Source: Christensenella sp. UBA4636
GTDB lineage: Bacteria; Bacillota; Clostridia; Christensenellales; Borkfalkiaceae
NCBI GenBank assembly: GCA_002405915.1
Contig: DHMS01000031.1
Span: 1-64,000 of the forward strand
DNA: 64,000 bases
Direction of reading: 5' to 3'
Positions 41,396-49,597 of the stretch are shown one piece after another. The notes under the pieces were generated by a model, which did not search any database, was not told the origin of the DNA, and saw only the letters and a program-made list of their open reading frames with translations. The position numbers and the translations under genes were made by a program. Each line of letters opens with the position of its first letter. The first letter of the stretch is position 1.

Positions 41396-41513
41396 ATTTT
41401 GTATATTCGTGCATTTTAGGCTAAAAACTTTTTGTATATTCGTGCAAACGGAGCCGAAAACATTTTGTATATTTGTGCATTTTAAGACAAAAACTTTTTG
41501 TATATTCGTGCAA
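41396..41513 (+). repeat. 33-bp-period repeat array before ATPase B
   Basis: The core TTTTGTATATTCGTGC starts at 41397, 41430, 41463 (TTTGTGC variant) and 41496, each step exactly 33 bases. Units 1 and 3 continue ATTTTA(G/A)G and units 2 and 4 continue AAA, so there is also a 66-bp pattern. The period, the leading TTTTG and the A-run end match the array before ATPase A, while the central 10 bases differ completely. Confidence 0.87.
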
Positions 41514-41518
41514 AAGAG

Positions 41519-41547
41519 TTTACAAAAGACGAAAAAAAATGTAAAAT
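41519..41547 (+). promoter_or_regulatory. Promoter of ATPase B, just after the array
   Basis: TTTACA (41519-41524), 17 bases, TAAAAT (41542-41547). A weaker alternative, TTCAAC-17-TATATT (41379-41407), puts its -10 box in the first repeat. Confidence 0.6.
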
Positions 41548-41571
41548 AAGTGTATCCGGAGGAAAACAAAA

Positions 41572-42897
41572 ATGGTGTTTAAACGAAAAATATACGAAAA
41601 GTTACTTGACTGGAAAACTCGGTTCGTCGGCAAAAAAGCTTTGCTTGTTCGCGGTGCAAGGCGAATAGGAAAATCAACTATTGTCGAAGAATTTGCAAAA
41701 AAAGAATATAAATCTTATATACTTGTTAATTTTCAACGTGACTCGGCTTTGGTTCGAGATTTGTTTAAATATGACCTAACGGACATGGACGGCTTTTTCA
41801 GAAAGCTTGCGCTTTTGTATGGCGTAAAACTTTACGACAGAGAAAGCGTTATAATTTTTGATGAAGTTCAACTGTTTCCGCTTGCTCGTCAGTCGATAAA
41901 ACAATTAGTCGAAGACGGTCGATATGATTATATAGAAACGGGTTCTCTTATAACTCTTAAACAAAATGTCGATAAAATTCTTATTCCGAGCGAGGAAAGG
42001 GCTATCGACATGTTTCCGATGGATTTTGAGGAATACCTTTGGGCTATCGGCGACGAAGTTACCGTGGAAGCTATAAGAAATTCATTTGAAACTTTAACGC
42101 CGCTCGGCGACTCCGTGCATAGAAAAATTCTCAACGCGTTTCGTCAATATATGGTTGTCGGCGGAATGCCGCAAGCCGTAATAGAACTTATCGAAAACAA
42201 TAATTTTTCGTATGTCGACGAGGTGAAAAGGGATATATTAGACTTGTATGCAAGCGATTTGAAAAAACTTGACAATAAGTACGGTTTGTTTACTTCCGTT
42301 ATTTTCGGCGCGGTCGCTTCCGAACTGTCTTCGCATAGCAGACTTTTTAAGGCGAGCGTGATAGGAAAGAACGCAAGGGTGTCGAGAAATTACAATTCGT
42401 TCGAAGCGATAAAAGATTCGATGATAGTAAACATAGCTTATAACGTAACCGACCCGAATATAGGTTTTGCGTTGACAAAAGATTACGGTAAACAAAAAAT
42501 CTATATGGGCGACACGGGACTTTTGGTTACCCAGATTTTTAGAGATTCCGATAAGCCTATAAGCGACTCCGTTTATAAACAGCTTGTCCTTGGTAAAATC
42601 GGAATAAATATGGGTATGATTTGCGAAAATGTCGTCGCGCAGATGTTGAGAGCGAGCGGAAGAGAACTTTATTTTCACGCCTTTGAACGTTACGAAATAG
42701 ATTTTCTCACGGCGGAGGGCAAGAAGCTTATTCCGACGGAAGTAAAATCGTCCGGGTACAAGTCGCATATTTCTATCGATAAATTTTGCGAAAAGTTTTC
42801 TTCGCGCGTAAAAACAAGCTACGTCGTATACGGAAAAGATTTAAAAAGAGAAGGAAATATAACGTATATTCCGTTCTATATGGTTCCTTATATTTAA
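41572..42897 (+). CDS. AAA_14/DUF4143 ATPase with a nuclease-like C-terminus (paralogue B)
   Basis: 441 residues, similar to paralogue A throughout. Walker A at 28-36 (GARRIGKST), Walker B at 93-100 (VIIFDEVQ), ETGS near 120. PD-(D/E)XK pattern at the C-terminus: Asp377 in YEIDFLT, Glu390 and Lys392 in PTEVKSSG; the following SGYKSHIS is shared with A and is the longest identical block. The start has GGAGG 10 bases ahead, unlike A. The middle region (about 180-330) differs most and may carry specificity. A single-gene unit with its own array. Confidence 0.86.
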   Translation: MVFKRKIYEKLLDWKTRFVGKKALLVRGARRIGKSTIVEEFAKKEYKSYILVNFQRDSALVRDLFKYDLTDMDGFFRKLALLYGVKLYDRESVIIFDEVQLFPLARQSIKQLVEDGRYDYIETGSLITLKQNVDKILIPSEERAIDMFPMDFEEYLWAIGDEVTVEAIRNSFETLTPLGDSVHRKILNAFRQYMVVGGMPQAVIELIENNNFSYVDEVKRDILDLYASDLKKLDNKYGLFTSVIFGAVASELSSHSRLFKASVIGKNARVSRNYNSFEAIKDSMIVNIAYNVTDPNIGFALTKDYGKQKIYMGDTGLLVTQIFRDSDKPISDSVYKQLVLGKIGINMGMICENVVAQMLRASGRELYFHAFERYEIDFLTAEGKKLIPTEVKSSGYKSHISIDKFCEKFSSRVKTSYVVYGKDLKREGNITYIPFYMVPYI

Positions 42898-43187
42898 TAT
42901 TTTATCGTTGAAATTTTTCCCGCCGATGAACGCGCTAAAACTTAGTTCAAAAATTTTTTGAGTTTTTGCTTTAAAACGCTTTACAAATGAAAAAATTAGT
43001 GATATACTACAAGACGATTTAAGGAAATCTTTAATTCGGTACAGAGATGCCGACAAGATGGAATAGATTTTTTTCGCGAGGAAAATAAAAGCGAAGAATA
43101 ATTATGTCTAACTACCTTGTCTGCAATACGGCAAGGTTTTTTGTTTGCCGACAAAATTTGCCGAAAAATTAAAGAGGGGGCGCAGGT
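42898..43187 (+). promoter_or_regulatory. PyrR-controlled attenuator leader of pyrR-uraA
   Basis: 290 bases without a gene. The promoter TTTACA-17-TATACT (42980-43008) starts a leader containing GGTACAGAGATGCCGACAAG (43038-43057), which fits the PyrR-binding loop (CAGAGAGGCU-like), and then a terminator (43114-43143: ACCTTGTC pairs with GGCAAGGT, six T). When UMP is high PyrR would bind and favour the terminator, shutting off its own operon. This is the standard Firmicute mechanism, inferred from sequence only. Confidence 0.75.
43114..43143 (+). terminator. Terminator of the PyrR attenuator
   Basis: ACCTTGTC (43114-43121) pairs with GGCAAGGT (43130-43137), with G-T pairs at the loop end, followed by six T from 43137. 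Confidence 0.8.
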
Positions 43188-43733
43188 ATGCTCAAGGAAA
43201 AAGCCAAAATAATGGACGGCGAAAAACTTAACAGAACAACCGTGAGAATAGCGCACGAGATTGCCGAGCATAACGCCGACCTTAAAAGCGTGGTCCTCGT
43301 CGGGATAAAAACGAGAGGCGTGCCTTTTTCTGAACGCATAAGAGAAAACCTTAAAAAGTTTTATGCGGTGGAAGTAGATACGGCGGAACTCGACATAACG
43401 CTTTACCGCGACGATTTGAGCGAACTTAGCGAATTCCCGGAAGTAAAAGAAACGCCGATGAACGTTAGCGTTTCGGGCAAAAACGTAATTTTGTGCGACG
43501 ACGTCATCTTTACGGGCAGAACGGCGAGAGCGGCTATAGACGCGCTTTTATCGAAAGGCAGACCCAAAACCGTTCAGCTTGCGGTCGTGGTCGACAGAGG
43601 ACATAGAGAATTCCCCATAAAACCCGATTATATCGGCAAAAACATTCCTACTTCCGCGCAGGAAGTCGTATCAGTTAAGTTTACGGAAACGGACGGAGAC
43701 GACGGCGTGGAAATACTCGAAAAGCTCGATTGA
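43188..43733 (+). CDS. pyrR: PyrR, pyrimidine operon regulator and uracil phosphoribosyltransferase
   Basis: 181 residues. RNA-binding attenuation protein that senses UMP and also has uracil phosphoribosyltransferase activity. The PRPP-binding motif VILCDDVIFTGRTARAA (about 103-119) and the acceptor-loop region around VVLVGIKTRGV are clear. AGAGGGGG precedes the ATG. It is followed by a uracil permease gene; the biosynthetic pyr genes are not here. Its own leader carries a PyrR-binding-like site. Confidence 0.93.
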   Translation: MLKEKAKIMDGEKLNRTTVRIAHEIAEHNADLKSVVLVGIKTRGVPFSERIRENLKKFYAVEVDTAELDITLYRDDLSELSEFPEVKETPMNVSVSGKNVILCDDVIFTGRTARAAIDALLSKGRPKTVQLAVVVDRGHREFPIKPDYIGKNIPTSAQEVVSVKFTETDGDDGVEILEKLD

Positions 43734-43809
43734 GTTTTGATAACTAACTTAGGTTTATTCGCTTTTTAGCGATAAAATATTTTTACAATAAAAGGAGTAA
43801 ATCCGAATT

Positions 43810-45222
43810 ATGAAAATGGTTTACAACGTGAAAGACAAACCGCCTTTCGGCAAAATGCTCGTGTACGCTTTACAGCAAATGCTTGCTATTCTTGCCGCAA
43901 CGATAGCAGTTCCCGCAATCGTGGGCAACGGCATGAGCCAGGCAGCCGCTTTGTTCGGCGCGGGCGTAGGTACCCTCGTGTACCAACTCTTCACTAGGTT
44001 CAAAAGCCCCGTGTTCCTCGGCAGCTCGTTTGCGTTCCTCGGCTCTATGGCTGCGGCTTTCGCGGGCGGCGTATCGATGCAGCTCGGCTATCTCGGACTT
44101 ATCATTGGCGCGGTTTTCGCCGGTCTTGTTTATGTTATCATAGCTTTAATAGTAAAAAAATGCGGTTCCGAATGGGTTAACAAGCTTATGCCCGCCGTGG
44201 TTATCGGACCGACCGTCGCTATCATCGGTTTGTCGCTTGCCGGCAACGCAATAGGCGACCTTGTAAACCACGTTGCGCAGGATTCCAACGGTAACTACGT
44301 TATGAATCTTAACGGCGGAATTTGCTTGATTTGCGGTCTTGTAACGCTTTTTGCAACCATTGCCGCTTCCGTTTACGGCGGAAAGAACATTAAACTCATT
44401 CCGTTCATTATCGGTATCGTCGCGGGTTACATCGTAGCTACAATCTTTACGCTTATCGGAACGTTTGCAAACATCGATGCTCTTAAAATCATAGATTTCA
44501 CTAAGTTCCAAAACATGCAGTGGTTGCCCGACTTTACTTTCATCGAAGCGGTAAAAGGCTTTAAGGAAATCAACGGCGCATATATCGGCACTATCGCGGT
44601 TGCTTACGTTCCCGTTGCGTTCGTCGTATTCGCGGAACATATCGCTGACCACAAGAACCTTTCGAGCATTATCGAAAGCGACCTCCTCAAAAAAGGCAAC
44701 CCGGGTCTTGACAACACGCTTCTCGGCGACGGCGTAGGCTCCATGGCGGGTGCAATCTTCGGCGGTTGCCCCAACACCACTTACGGCGAATCGGTAGGTT
44801 GCGTAGCTATCACCGGCAACGCTTCCGTCGCGACCATAACGACGACCGCTTTCGTTTGCATAATAGCTGCGTTCGTCGCTCCGTTCGTAACGCTTCTCGC
44901 GACTATTCCTTCTTGCGTAATGGGCGGCGTGTGCATCGCTCTCTACGGCTTCATCGCGGTATCCGGTCTTAAAATGGTGCAGAAAGTCGACCTCGAAGAC
45001 AGCGGCAACCTCTTCACCGTATCGGCTATCCTTATCGCGGGTATCGGCGGCTTGAGCCTTAAGTTCGGTCAGATTACCATAACGGAAATCGCTTGCGCGC
45101 TTATCGTAGGCATACTCGTTAACGTTTTCTGCAAGGCTTTCAAGAAAAAGGAAGCAAAGGCTGAAACGGTAACGGAAACCGCTAAAGACGAAGCTGCGGC
45201 AACAGAGGAAGAAAACAAGTAA
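43810..45222 (+). CDS. uraA: Uracil-xanthine permease (NCS2 family)
   Basis: 470 residues, many membrane segments. Proton-linked nucleobase importer. It starts MKMVYNVKDKPPFGKMLVYA, as UraA-type proteins do; the family glutamates are in the segments AFVVFAEHIADHKNLSSII and NTTYGESVGCVA. A Glu- and Ala-rich tail of about 30 residues ends the protein. It shares the PyrR leader with pyrR (76-base gap, AAAGGAG site), which fits uracil uptake, and ends at a terminator built from the dispersed motif. Confidence 0.93.
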   Translation: MKMVYNVKDKPPFGKMLVYALQQMLAILAATIAVPAIVGNGMSQAAALFGAGVGTLVYQLFTRFKSPVFLGSSFAFLGSMAAAFAGGVSMQLGYLGLIIGAVFAGLVYVIIALIVKKCGSEWVNKLMPAVVIGPTVAIIGLSLAGNAIGDLVNHVAQDSNGNYVMNLNGGICLICGLVTLFATIAASVYGGKNIKLIPFIIGIVAGYIVATIFTLIGTFANIDALKIIDFTKFQNMQWLPDFTFIEAVKGFKEINGAYIGTIAVAYVPVAFVVFAEHIADHKNLSSIIESDLLKKGNPGLDNTLLGDGVGSMAGAIFGGCPNTTYGESVGCVAITGNASVATITTTAFVCIIAAFVAPFVTLLATIPSCVMGGVCIALYGFIAVSGLKMVQKVDLEDSGNLFTVSAILIAGIGGLSLKFGQITITEIACALIVGILVNVFCKAFKKKEAKAETVTETAKDEAAATEEENK

Positions 45223-45238
45223 AGAAAGAAGAAATCCC

Positions 45239-45276
45239 CGCCTATAAGTCGATTATTCGGCTTGTAGGCGATTTTT
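45239..45276 (+). terminator. Terminator after uraA containing the dispersed motif (reverse)
   Basis: CGCCTATAAGTCG (45239-45251) pairs with CGGCTTGTAGGCG (45258-45270), followed by five T. Read on the minus strand, 45258-45241 is GAATAATCGACTTATAGG, another copy of the dispersed motif, here forming one arm of the stem. Confidence 0.85.
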
Positions 45277-45394
45277 CTCGTTATGTTTTTTCGGGTTGAA
45301 ACGGAGCGAAAAACGGGGTGAAACGCCCTTGAAATTAACTTTTAAAGGCGATTAGTTAGTCGGTAAATAAAATTTTCAAATAAAAAGAGTGTTT

Positions 45395-45454
45395 TTTTTG
45401 CAATGAAAGATAATAATTTTTGCAATTCAAATACTAATAAAAGTGTGGTAAAAT
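45395..45454 (+). promoter_or_regulatory. Promoter and 22-bp direct-repeat operator of the eda operon
   Basis: TTTTTGCAAT at 45395-45404 and again at 45417-45426, exactly 22 bases apart. The second copy abuts a weak -35 (TTCAAA, 45426-45431), with TAAAAT at 45449-45454 after a 17-base spacer. An activator binding both repeats would touch polymerase. The same layout precedes uxuA. Confidence 0.75.
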
Positions 45455-45458
45455 ATAG

Positions 45459-45752
45459 ATAGGAATTACATCCATTATCCCTAATTACCTAAAAGGCGGC
45501 TTTTCTGCGCTTTTCCGCGACCGCTCGATTGGAGTACGTTCAGTACGCCTGCCTCACGCTCGCAAAAAATCATCAAAAAATACGCTCTTTTAGGTGCTTC
45601 GCATTTTTGCGGATAAAAAGGCTAACTTGCAAGTCGGTTTTTGTAAGGCATGTTAAAGAAATAATACTTTATGTGTATTGACGTGAGTTTAACGCAACAA
45701 AAACCGATTTAGCTCCGCAAAAATAATCAGCGACAACGAATGTAATCCCTAT
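45459..45752 (+). other. Long inverted-repeat leader of the eda operon
   Basis: The outer arms ATAGGAATTACAT (45459-45471) and ATGTAATCCCTAT (45740-45752) are complementary over 12 of 13 bases. Inside are two hairpins: 45488-45594 (CCTAAAAGGCG with CGCTCTTTTAGG, and an inner GTAC-GTTCA-GTAC tip), and 45602-45726 (ATTTTTGCGG...TCGGTTTTTG with its complement). The promoter would start transcription at about 45461, so the whole element is the 5' leader. It could be a structured regulatory RNA or a non-autonomous mobile element (MITE). It contains no open reading frame. Confidence 0.6.
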
Positions 45753-45818
45753 AAATAACACATAAGTAGAGAGCGGGTAAAACCGCCTCCGCCTTGAAAA
45801 TGCAAAGAGGTAATTTTT

Positions 45819-46784
45819 ATGGACAAACAAGAATTTTTAAAACGTATGGAACAAACGGGAATTATTCCCGTCATCAAGCTCGAAAAAACCGAGAATGCCG
45901 TTAAGCTTGCAAAGGCTTTGTCGGCGGGCGGCATAAGAGCGGCGGAAGTTACTTTCCGCGCGGCGGGAGCGGACAAGGTTATCGCCGATATGGTTAAGGC
46001 TTGCCCCGAAATGCTCGTCGGCGCAGGCACGGTTCTTACGACCGAGCAAGTCGACGCGGCTATAGAAGCCGGAGCCATGTTCTGCGTGGCTCCGGGGCTT
46101 AACCCAAAGGTGGTCAAGCATTGCTTGGATAAAGGCGTGCCGTTCTGTCCGGGCGTTGCAAACGGTTCTCAGATAGAGCAAGCTCTCGAATTAGGGCTTG
46201 ACTTCGTTAAGTTCTTCCCCGCGGAACAAGCCGGCGGCGTAAAGTACATCAAAGCCGTATCCGCGCCTTATTCTTCCGTTAAGTTTATGCCTACGGGCGG
46301 AATTAACGAGGATAACCTTGCAAGCTACCTTGCTAACCCGAGGGTCGTTTGCTGCGGAGGCAGCTGGATTGTTCCCGACAAACTCGTAAAAGAGGAAAAG
46401 TGGGACGAAATCACCGCGCTTTGCAAATCCGCCGTTCTCAAAATGCTTAACTTCTCGCTTGCTCACGTCGGTATCAACTGTGACGACGAAGCTCTTTCCA
46501 CAGCTTTAGAATTTGAAAAACTCTTCGGCTGGACCGTTAAAGAGGGCAATTCGAGCGTGTTCGCGGGTACGCTCGTCGAATGCATGAAGAAGGGCGGCAG
46601 AGGCGCGAAAGGTCACATTGCGGTCGCAACCGACAGCGTAAGCCGCGCCGTTTACCGGCTTGAAAACGAGGGCTACGAATTTGACGAAAGCACCTTTAAG
46701 TATGACGCTAACGGTAGAATGACGGTAGCATACTTCAAGAACGAAATCGCAGGCTTCGCAATCCACCTCGTATTGAGAAAGTAA
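45819..46784 (+). CDS. eda: KDPG aldolase fused to a glyoxalase/VOC-like domain
   Basis: 321 residues against about 210 for the usual enzyme. Residues 1-210 are the class I aldolase that splits 2-keto-3-deoxy-6-phosphogluconate into pyruvate and glyceraldehyde 3-phosphate, with the Schiff-base lysine in DFVKFFPAEQ and the catalytic Glu in EVTFRAAG. Residues about 215-321 (LAHVGINCDDEALSTALEF ... AGFAIHLVLRK) look like a glyoxalase/VOC fold. The role of the extra domain is unknown; it may bind a metal or a substrate. AAGAGG site. First gene of the operon eda-kdgK-uxaC, last step of uronate breakdown. Confidence 0.85.
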   Translation: MDKQEFLKRMEQTGIIPVIKLEKTENAVKLAKALSAGGIRAAEVTFRAAGADKVIADMVKACPEMLVGAGTVLTTEQVDAAIEAGAMFCVAPGLNPKVVKHCLDKGVPFCPGVANGSQIEQALELGLDFVKFFPAEQAGGVKYIKAVSAPYSSVKFMPTGGINEDNLASYLANPRVVCCGGSWIVPDKLVKEEKWDEITALCKSAVLKMLNFSLAHVGINCDDEALSTALEFEKLFGWTVKEGNSSVFAGTLVECMKKGGRGAKGHIAVATDSVSRAVYRLENEGYEFDESTFKYDANGRMTVAYFKNEIAGFAIHLVLRK

Positions 46785-46869
46785 GCTTTAACGCGCTTAT
46801 AGCGTGGCTTTATAAAAAAAATAACGCGCTAAAAGCGCGTGCTAAAATAAAATATCAGGAGATTTAATT

Positions 46870-47889
46870 ATGTCAAAAGTCGTTACAATGGGCGAGATTA
46901 TGCTACGCCTTTCCACCCCGGGCTACGAAAGATTCGTTCAGTCCGATAACTTCGACGTCTGCTACGGCGGCGGCGAAGCCAACGTTGCCGTTTCGCTTGC
47001 AAACTACGGTCACGAAAGCTACTTCGTAACAAAGCTTCCGACTCACGAAATAGGCGAATCCGCCGTAAACGCTTTGAGGCAGTTCGGCGTTCATACCGAC
47101 TATATCGCGCGCGGCGGCGAAAGAGTAGGCATTTACTTTTTGGAAACGGGCGCGAGCATGCGTCCTTCCAAGGTAATTTACGACAGAGCGCACAGCAGTA
47201 TAAGCGAAGCGGTCGTAGAGGACTTCGATTTCGATAAGGTTTTCGAAGGCGCAACCTGGTTCCACTGGACGGGTATCACCCCGGCTCTCGGCAAAAAAGC
47301 GCAGGAAGTTTTGAAAGCCGCGCTTATCGCCGCTAAAAAGCACGGCGTAACCGTCAGCGTAGACCTTAACTATCGCAAAAAATTGTGGACTCCCGACGAA
47401 GCAAAAGCTTGCATGTCCGAACTTATGCAGTACGTCGACGTTTGTATCGGCAACGAAGAGGACGCCGAAAAATGCCTCGGCTTTAAGGCGGGCAGCGACG
47501 TTACGAGCGGCAAACTCGAACTCGGCGGTTATGAAGAAGTATTCCGTAAAATGAAAGAAGCTTACGGATTCAAGTATATCGCAACCTCTTTAAGAGAAAG
47601 TTTTTCCGCTTCCGACAACGGTTGGAGCGCGCTTGCTTTCGACGGTAACGAATTCTATCGTTCGCGCCGCTACGAAGTAAGAATAGTCGACAGAGTGGGC
47701 GGCGGCGACAGTTTTAGCGGCGGCTTTATTCACGGGCTTTTAAAGTACGGCGATTACAAAAAGGCTCTCGAATTCGCGGTTGCCGCAAGCGCGTTGAAGC
47801 ACACCATCCCGGGCGACTTTAACCACGTAAGCGAAAAAGAAGTCGAAACGCTTGTAAGCGGCGACGCTTCCGGAAGAGTTCAAAGATAA
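46870..47889 (+). CDS. kdgK: 2-keto-3-deoxygluconate kinase (PfkB family)
   Basis: 339 residues. Phosphorylates KDG to KDPG, the substrate of the eda product. PfkB signatures: MGEIMLRLSTPG, CYGGGEANVAVSLANYG at the start, and the C-terminal RVGGGDSFSGGFIHG with the catalytic Asp. It follows eda by 85 bases with a CAGGAG site. The 81 bases after it contain another reversed copy of the dispersed motif. Confidence 0.93.
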   Translation: MSKVVTMGEIMLRLSTPGYERFVQSDNFDVCYGGGEANVAVSLANYGHESYFVTKLPTHEIGESAVNALRQFGVHTDYIARGGERVGIYFLETGASMRPSKVIYDRAHSSISEAVVEDFDFDKVFEGATWFHWTGITPALGKKAQEVLKAALIAAKKHGVTVSVDLNYRKKLWTPDEAKACMSELMQYVDVCIGNEEDAEKCLGFKAGSDVTSGKLELGGYEEVFRKMKEAYGFKYIATSLRESFSASDNGWSALAFDGNEFYRSRRYEVRIVDRVGGGDSFSGGFIHGLLKYGDYKKALEFAVAASALKHTIPGDFNHVSEKEVETLVSGDASGRVQR

Positions 47890-47924
47890 CTTATATATGA
47901 ATACGAATACGCCGAAAGCCTCGA

Positions 47925-47942
47925 TATAAGTCGATTATCGGC
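47925..47942 (-). repeat. Dispersed motif, reversed copy between kdgK and uxaC
   Basis: Minus strand GCCGATAATCGACTTATA. It is flanked by GCCGA and TCGGC, which could form a short hairpin around it, with no T run. Confidence 0.55.
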
Positions 47943-47970
47943 ATATTAACATGAATTTACGGTAAATAAT

Positions 47971-49365
47971 ATGAAAGAATTTTTAGGAAACGATTTTTTG
48001 CTTAAAACCCCGACTGCGGTTAAGCTTTACGAAGATTACGCCAAAGACGCGCCTATTTTCGACTTCCACTGCCACTTGAACGTAAAGGAAATTTACGAGG
48101 ACAAAAAGTTTTCGACGATAACCGAAGCCTGGCTCGGCGGCGACCATTATAAGTGGCGCCTTATGCGCGAAGCGGGCGTTGACGAAAGCTATATTACGGG
48201 AGACAAACCCGATTACGAAAAGTTTTTGAAATACGCCGAGGTTATGCCGTACTTTATCGGCAACCCCGTTTATCACTGGACCCACCTCGAACTCAAAAGA
48301 TTTTTCGATATAGAGAAAGTGCTTTGCCCCGCGACGGCTAAGGAAATTTACGACGAGGCGAACGAAAAGCTCAAAACGCTTACCGCGCGCAAAATGATGC
48401 TCAAAGCCAACGTTAAAAAGGTTTTCACCACCGACGACCCCGTTGACGACTTACATTACCACAAACTCCTTGCAGAGGACAAAGAATTCGGCGTTGAAGT
48501 AAAACCCGCGTTCCGCCCCGACAAACTCTTGAAAATCGGCGCGCCCGGGTATATCGAATACGTCGAAAAACTCTCCGAAGTTTCCGGTATAAAAATCGTG
48601 GACGCAAAAACTATGCTCGAAGCCGTAATCGCGCGTATAGACTACTTCGATAAAGTCGGTTGCGTATGCTCCGACCAGGCTCCCGAGGATATGACTTATT
48701 GCCGCGGCAACGAGGAAGAAGCCAACGCTACGGCAAAAAAGCTTCTCGACGGCAAGACCGTTTCGGAAGAAGAAGCGGCGGTTTTGAGAACGTATCTCTT
48801 AGTCGGTATCGGCAAAGAATACAAAAAACGCAACTGGGTTATGCAGTACCATGTCGGCGCGCTCCGCAACAATAGCGTAAGAGCCTTCAAAACTCTCGGA
48901 CCCGACACCGGTTTTGACTCCATTGCCGACAAGCCTTTTATCGCCGACCTTTCGCATCTTTTGAGCGATATGGACGAGGACGGGAACTTACCCAAAACTA
49001 TCCTTTATTGCTTAAATCCGCGCGATAACGAAGTTATAGCGGCACTTATGAACTGTTTCCAGGACGGCTTGACAGCGGGGAAAATCCAGTTCGGCTCGGC
49101 TTGGTGGTTCAACGACCAAAAGGACGGAATACTCCGCCAGCTCAACGCGCTTTCGCATATGTCGCTCGTTTCGTATTTTGTCGGTATGCTCACGGATAGC
49201 AGAAGCTTTTTATCCTACACCCGTCACGAGTATTTCAGAAGAGTTTTGTGCAACTTCTTCGGCGATATCCTCGAAAACGGCGAATATCCTTACGATATCG
49301 AATTCGTAGGCAAAATCGTGCGTAACATTTCTTACGATAACGCGATTAAGTTCTTTGAAAAGTAA
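47971..49365 (+). CDS. uxaC: Glucuronate isomerase
   Basis: 464 residues, normal for UxaC. Converts glucuronate to fructuronate and galacturonate to tagaturonate. FDFHCHLNVKEIYEDK gives the first metal-binding histidines (FHCH); DLSHLLSDMDEDGN and SYFVGMLTDSRSFLSYTRHE are family signatures. It is the first enzyme of the uronate pathway but the third gene of the eda operon; the next two enzymes are at 54.8-56.7 kb. No strong ribosome binding site is visible. Confidence 0.95.
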   Translation: MKEFLGNDFLLKTPTAVKLYEDYAKDAPIFDFHCHLNVKEIYEDKKFSTITEAWLGGDHYKWRLMREAGVDESYITGDKPDYEKFLKYAEVMPYFIGNPVYHWTHLELKRFFDIEKVLCPATAKEIYDEANEKLKTLTARKMMLKANVKKVFTTDDPVDDLHYHKLLAEDKEFGVEVKPAFRPDKLLKIGAPGYIEYVEKLSEVSGIKIVDAKTMLEAVIARIDYFDKVGCVCSDQAPEDMTYCRGNEEEANATAKKLLDGKTVSEEEAAVLRTYLLVGIGKEYKKRNWVMQYHVGALRNNSVRAFKTLGPDTGFDSIADKPFIADLSHLLSDMDEDGNLPKTILYCLNPRDNEVIAALMNCFQDGLTAGKIQFGSAWWFNDQKDGILRQLNALSHMSLVSYFVGMLTDSRSFLSYTRHEYFRRVLCNFFGDILENGEYPYDIEFVGKIVRNISYDNAIKFFEK

Positions 49366-49401
49366 TTTAGCTCACAGGAATAAAATCCCTATATTTTGTT
49401 T

Positions 49402-49442
49402 GGGAAAGCTTTCCGCTTTTTTGCGGGCGGCTTTCTCTTTTT
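49402..49442 (+). terminator. Terminator after uxaC
   Basis: GGGAAAGCTTTCCGC pairs imperfectly with GCGGGCGGCTTTCTC across a T-rich loop, followed by TTTTTG. Confidence 0.65.
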
Positions 49443-49531
49443 GCTCTTCTTTTGGGAAGTGCGAAAATATCTCAAATTATGCAAAAATTGCGTTATAGGC
49501 GTATTTTTAACAATCGACTTTGTTGAAAAGG

Positions 49532-49561
49532 TTGACAATATGCTTCAATGTGTGCTAAAAT
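49532..49561 (+). promoter_or_regulatory. Promoter of the BspA-like lipoprotein gene
   Basis: TTGACA (49532-49537), 18 bases, TAAAAT (49556-49561), 27 bases before the AAAGGAGG site. It has no TTTTTGCAAT repeat, so it is probably outside the uronate regulon. Confidence 0.65.
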
Positions 49562-49597
49562 AAATATGAAAAGAAATCCGAGCGAAAGGAGGTATGT

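Noticed and set aside
7956..42897. The two ATPase genes as ends of one mobile element
   Set aside because: Conserved ribosomal and housekeeping genes lie between them, and no inverted repeats or integrase flank either copy.
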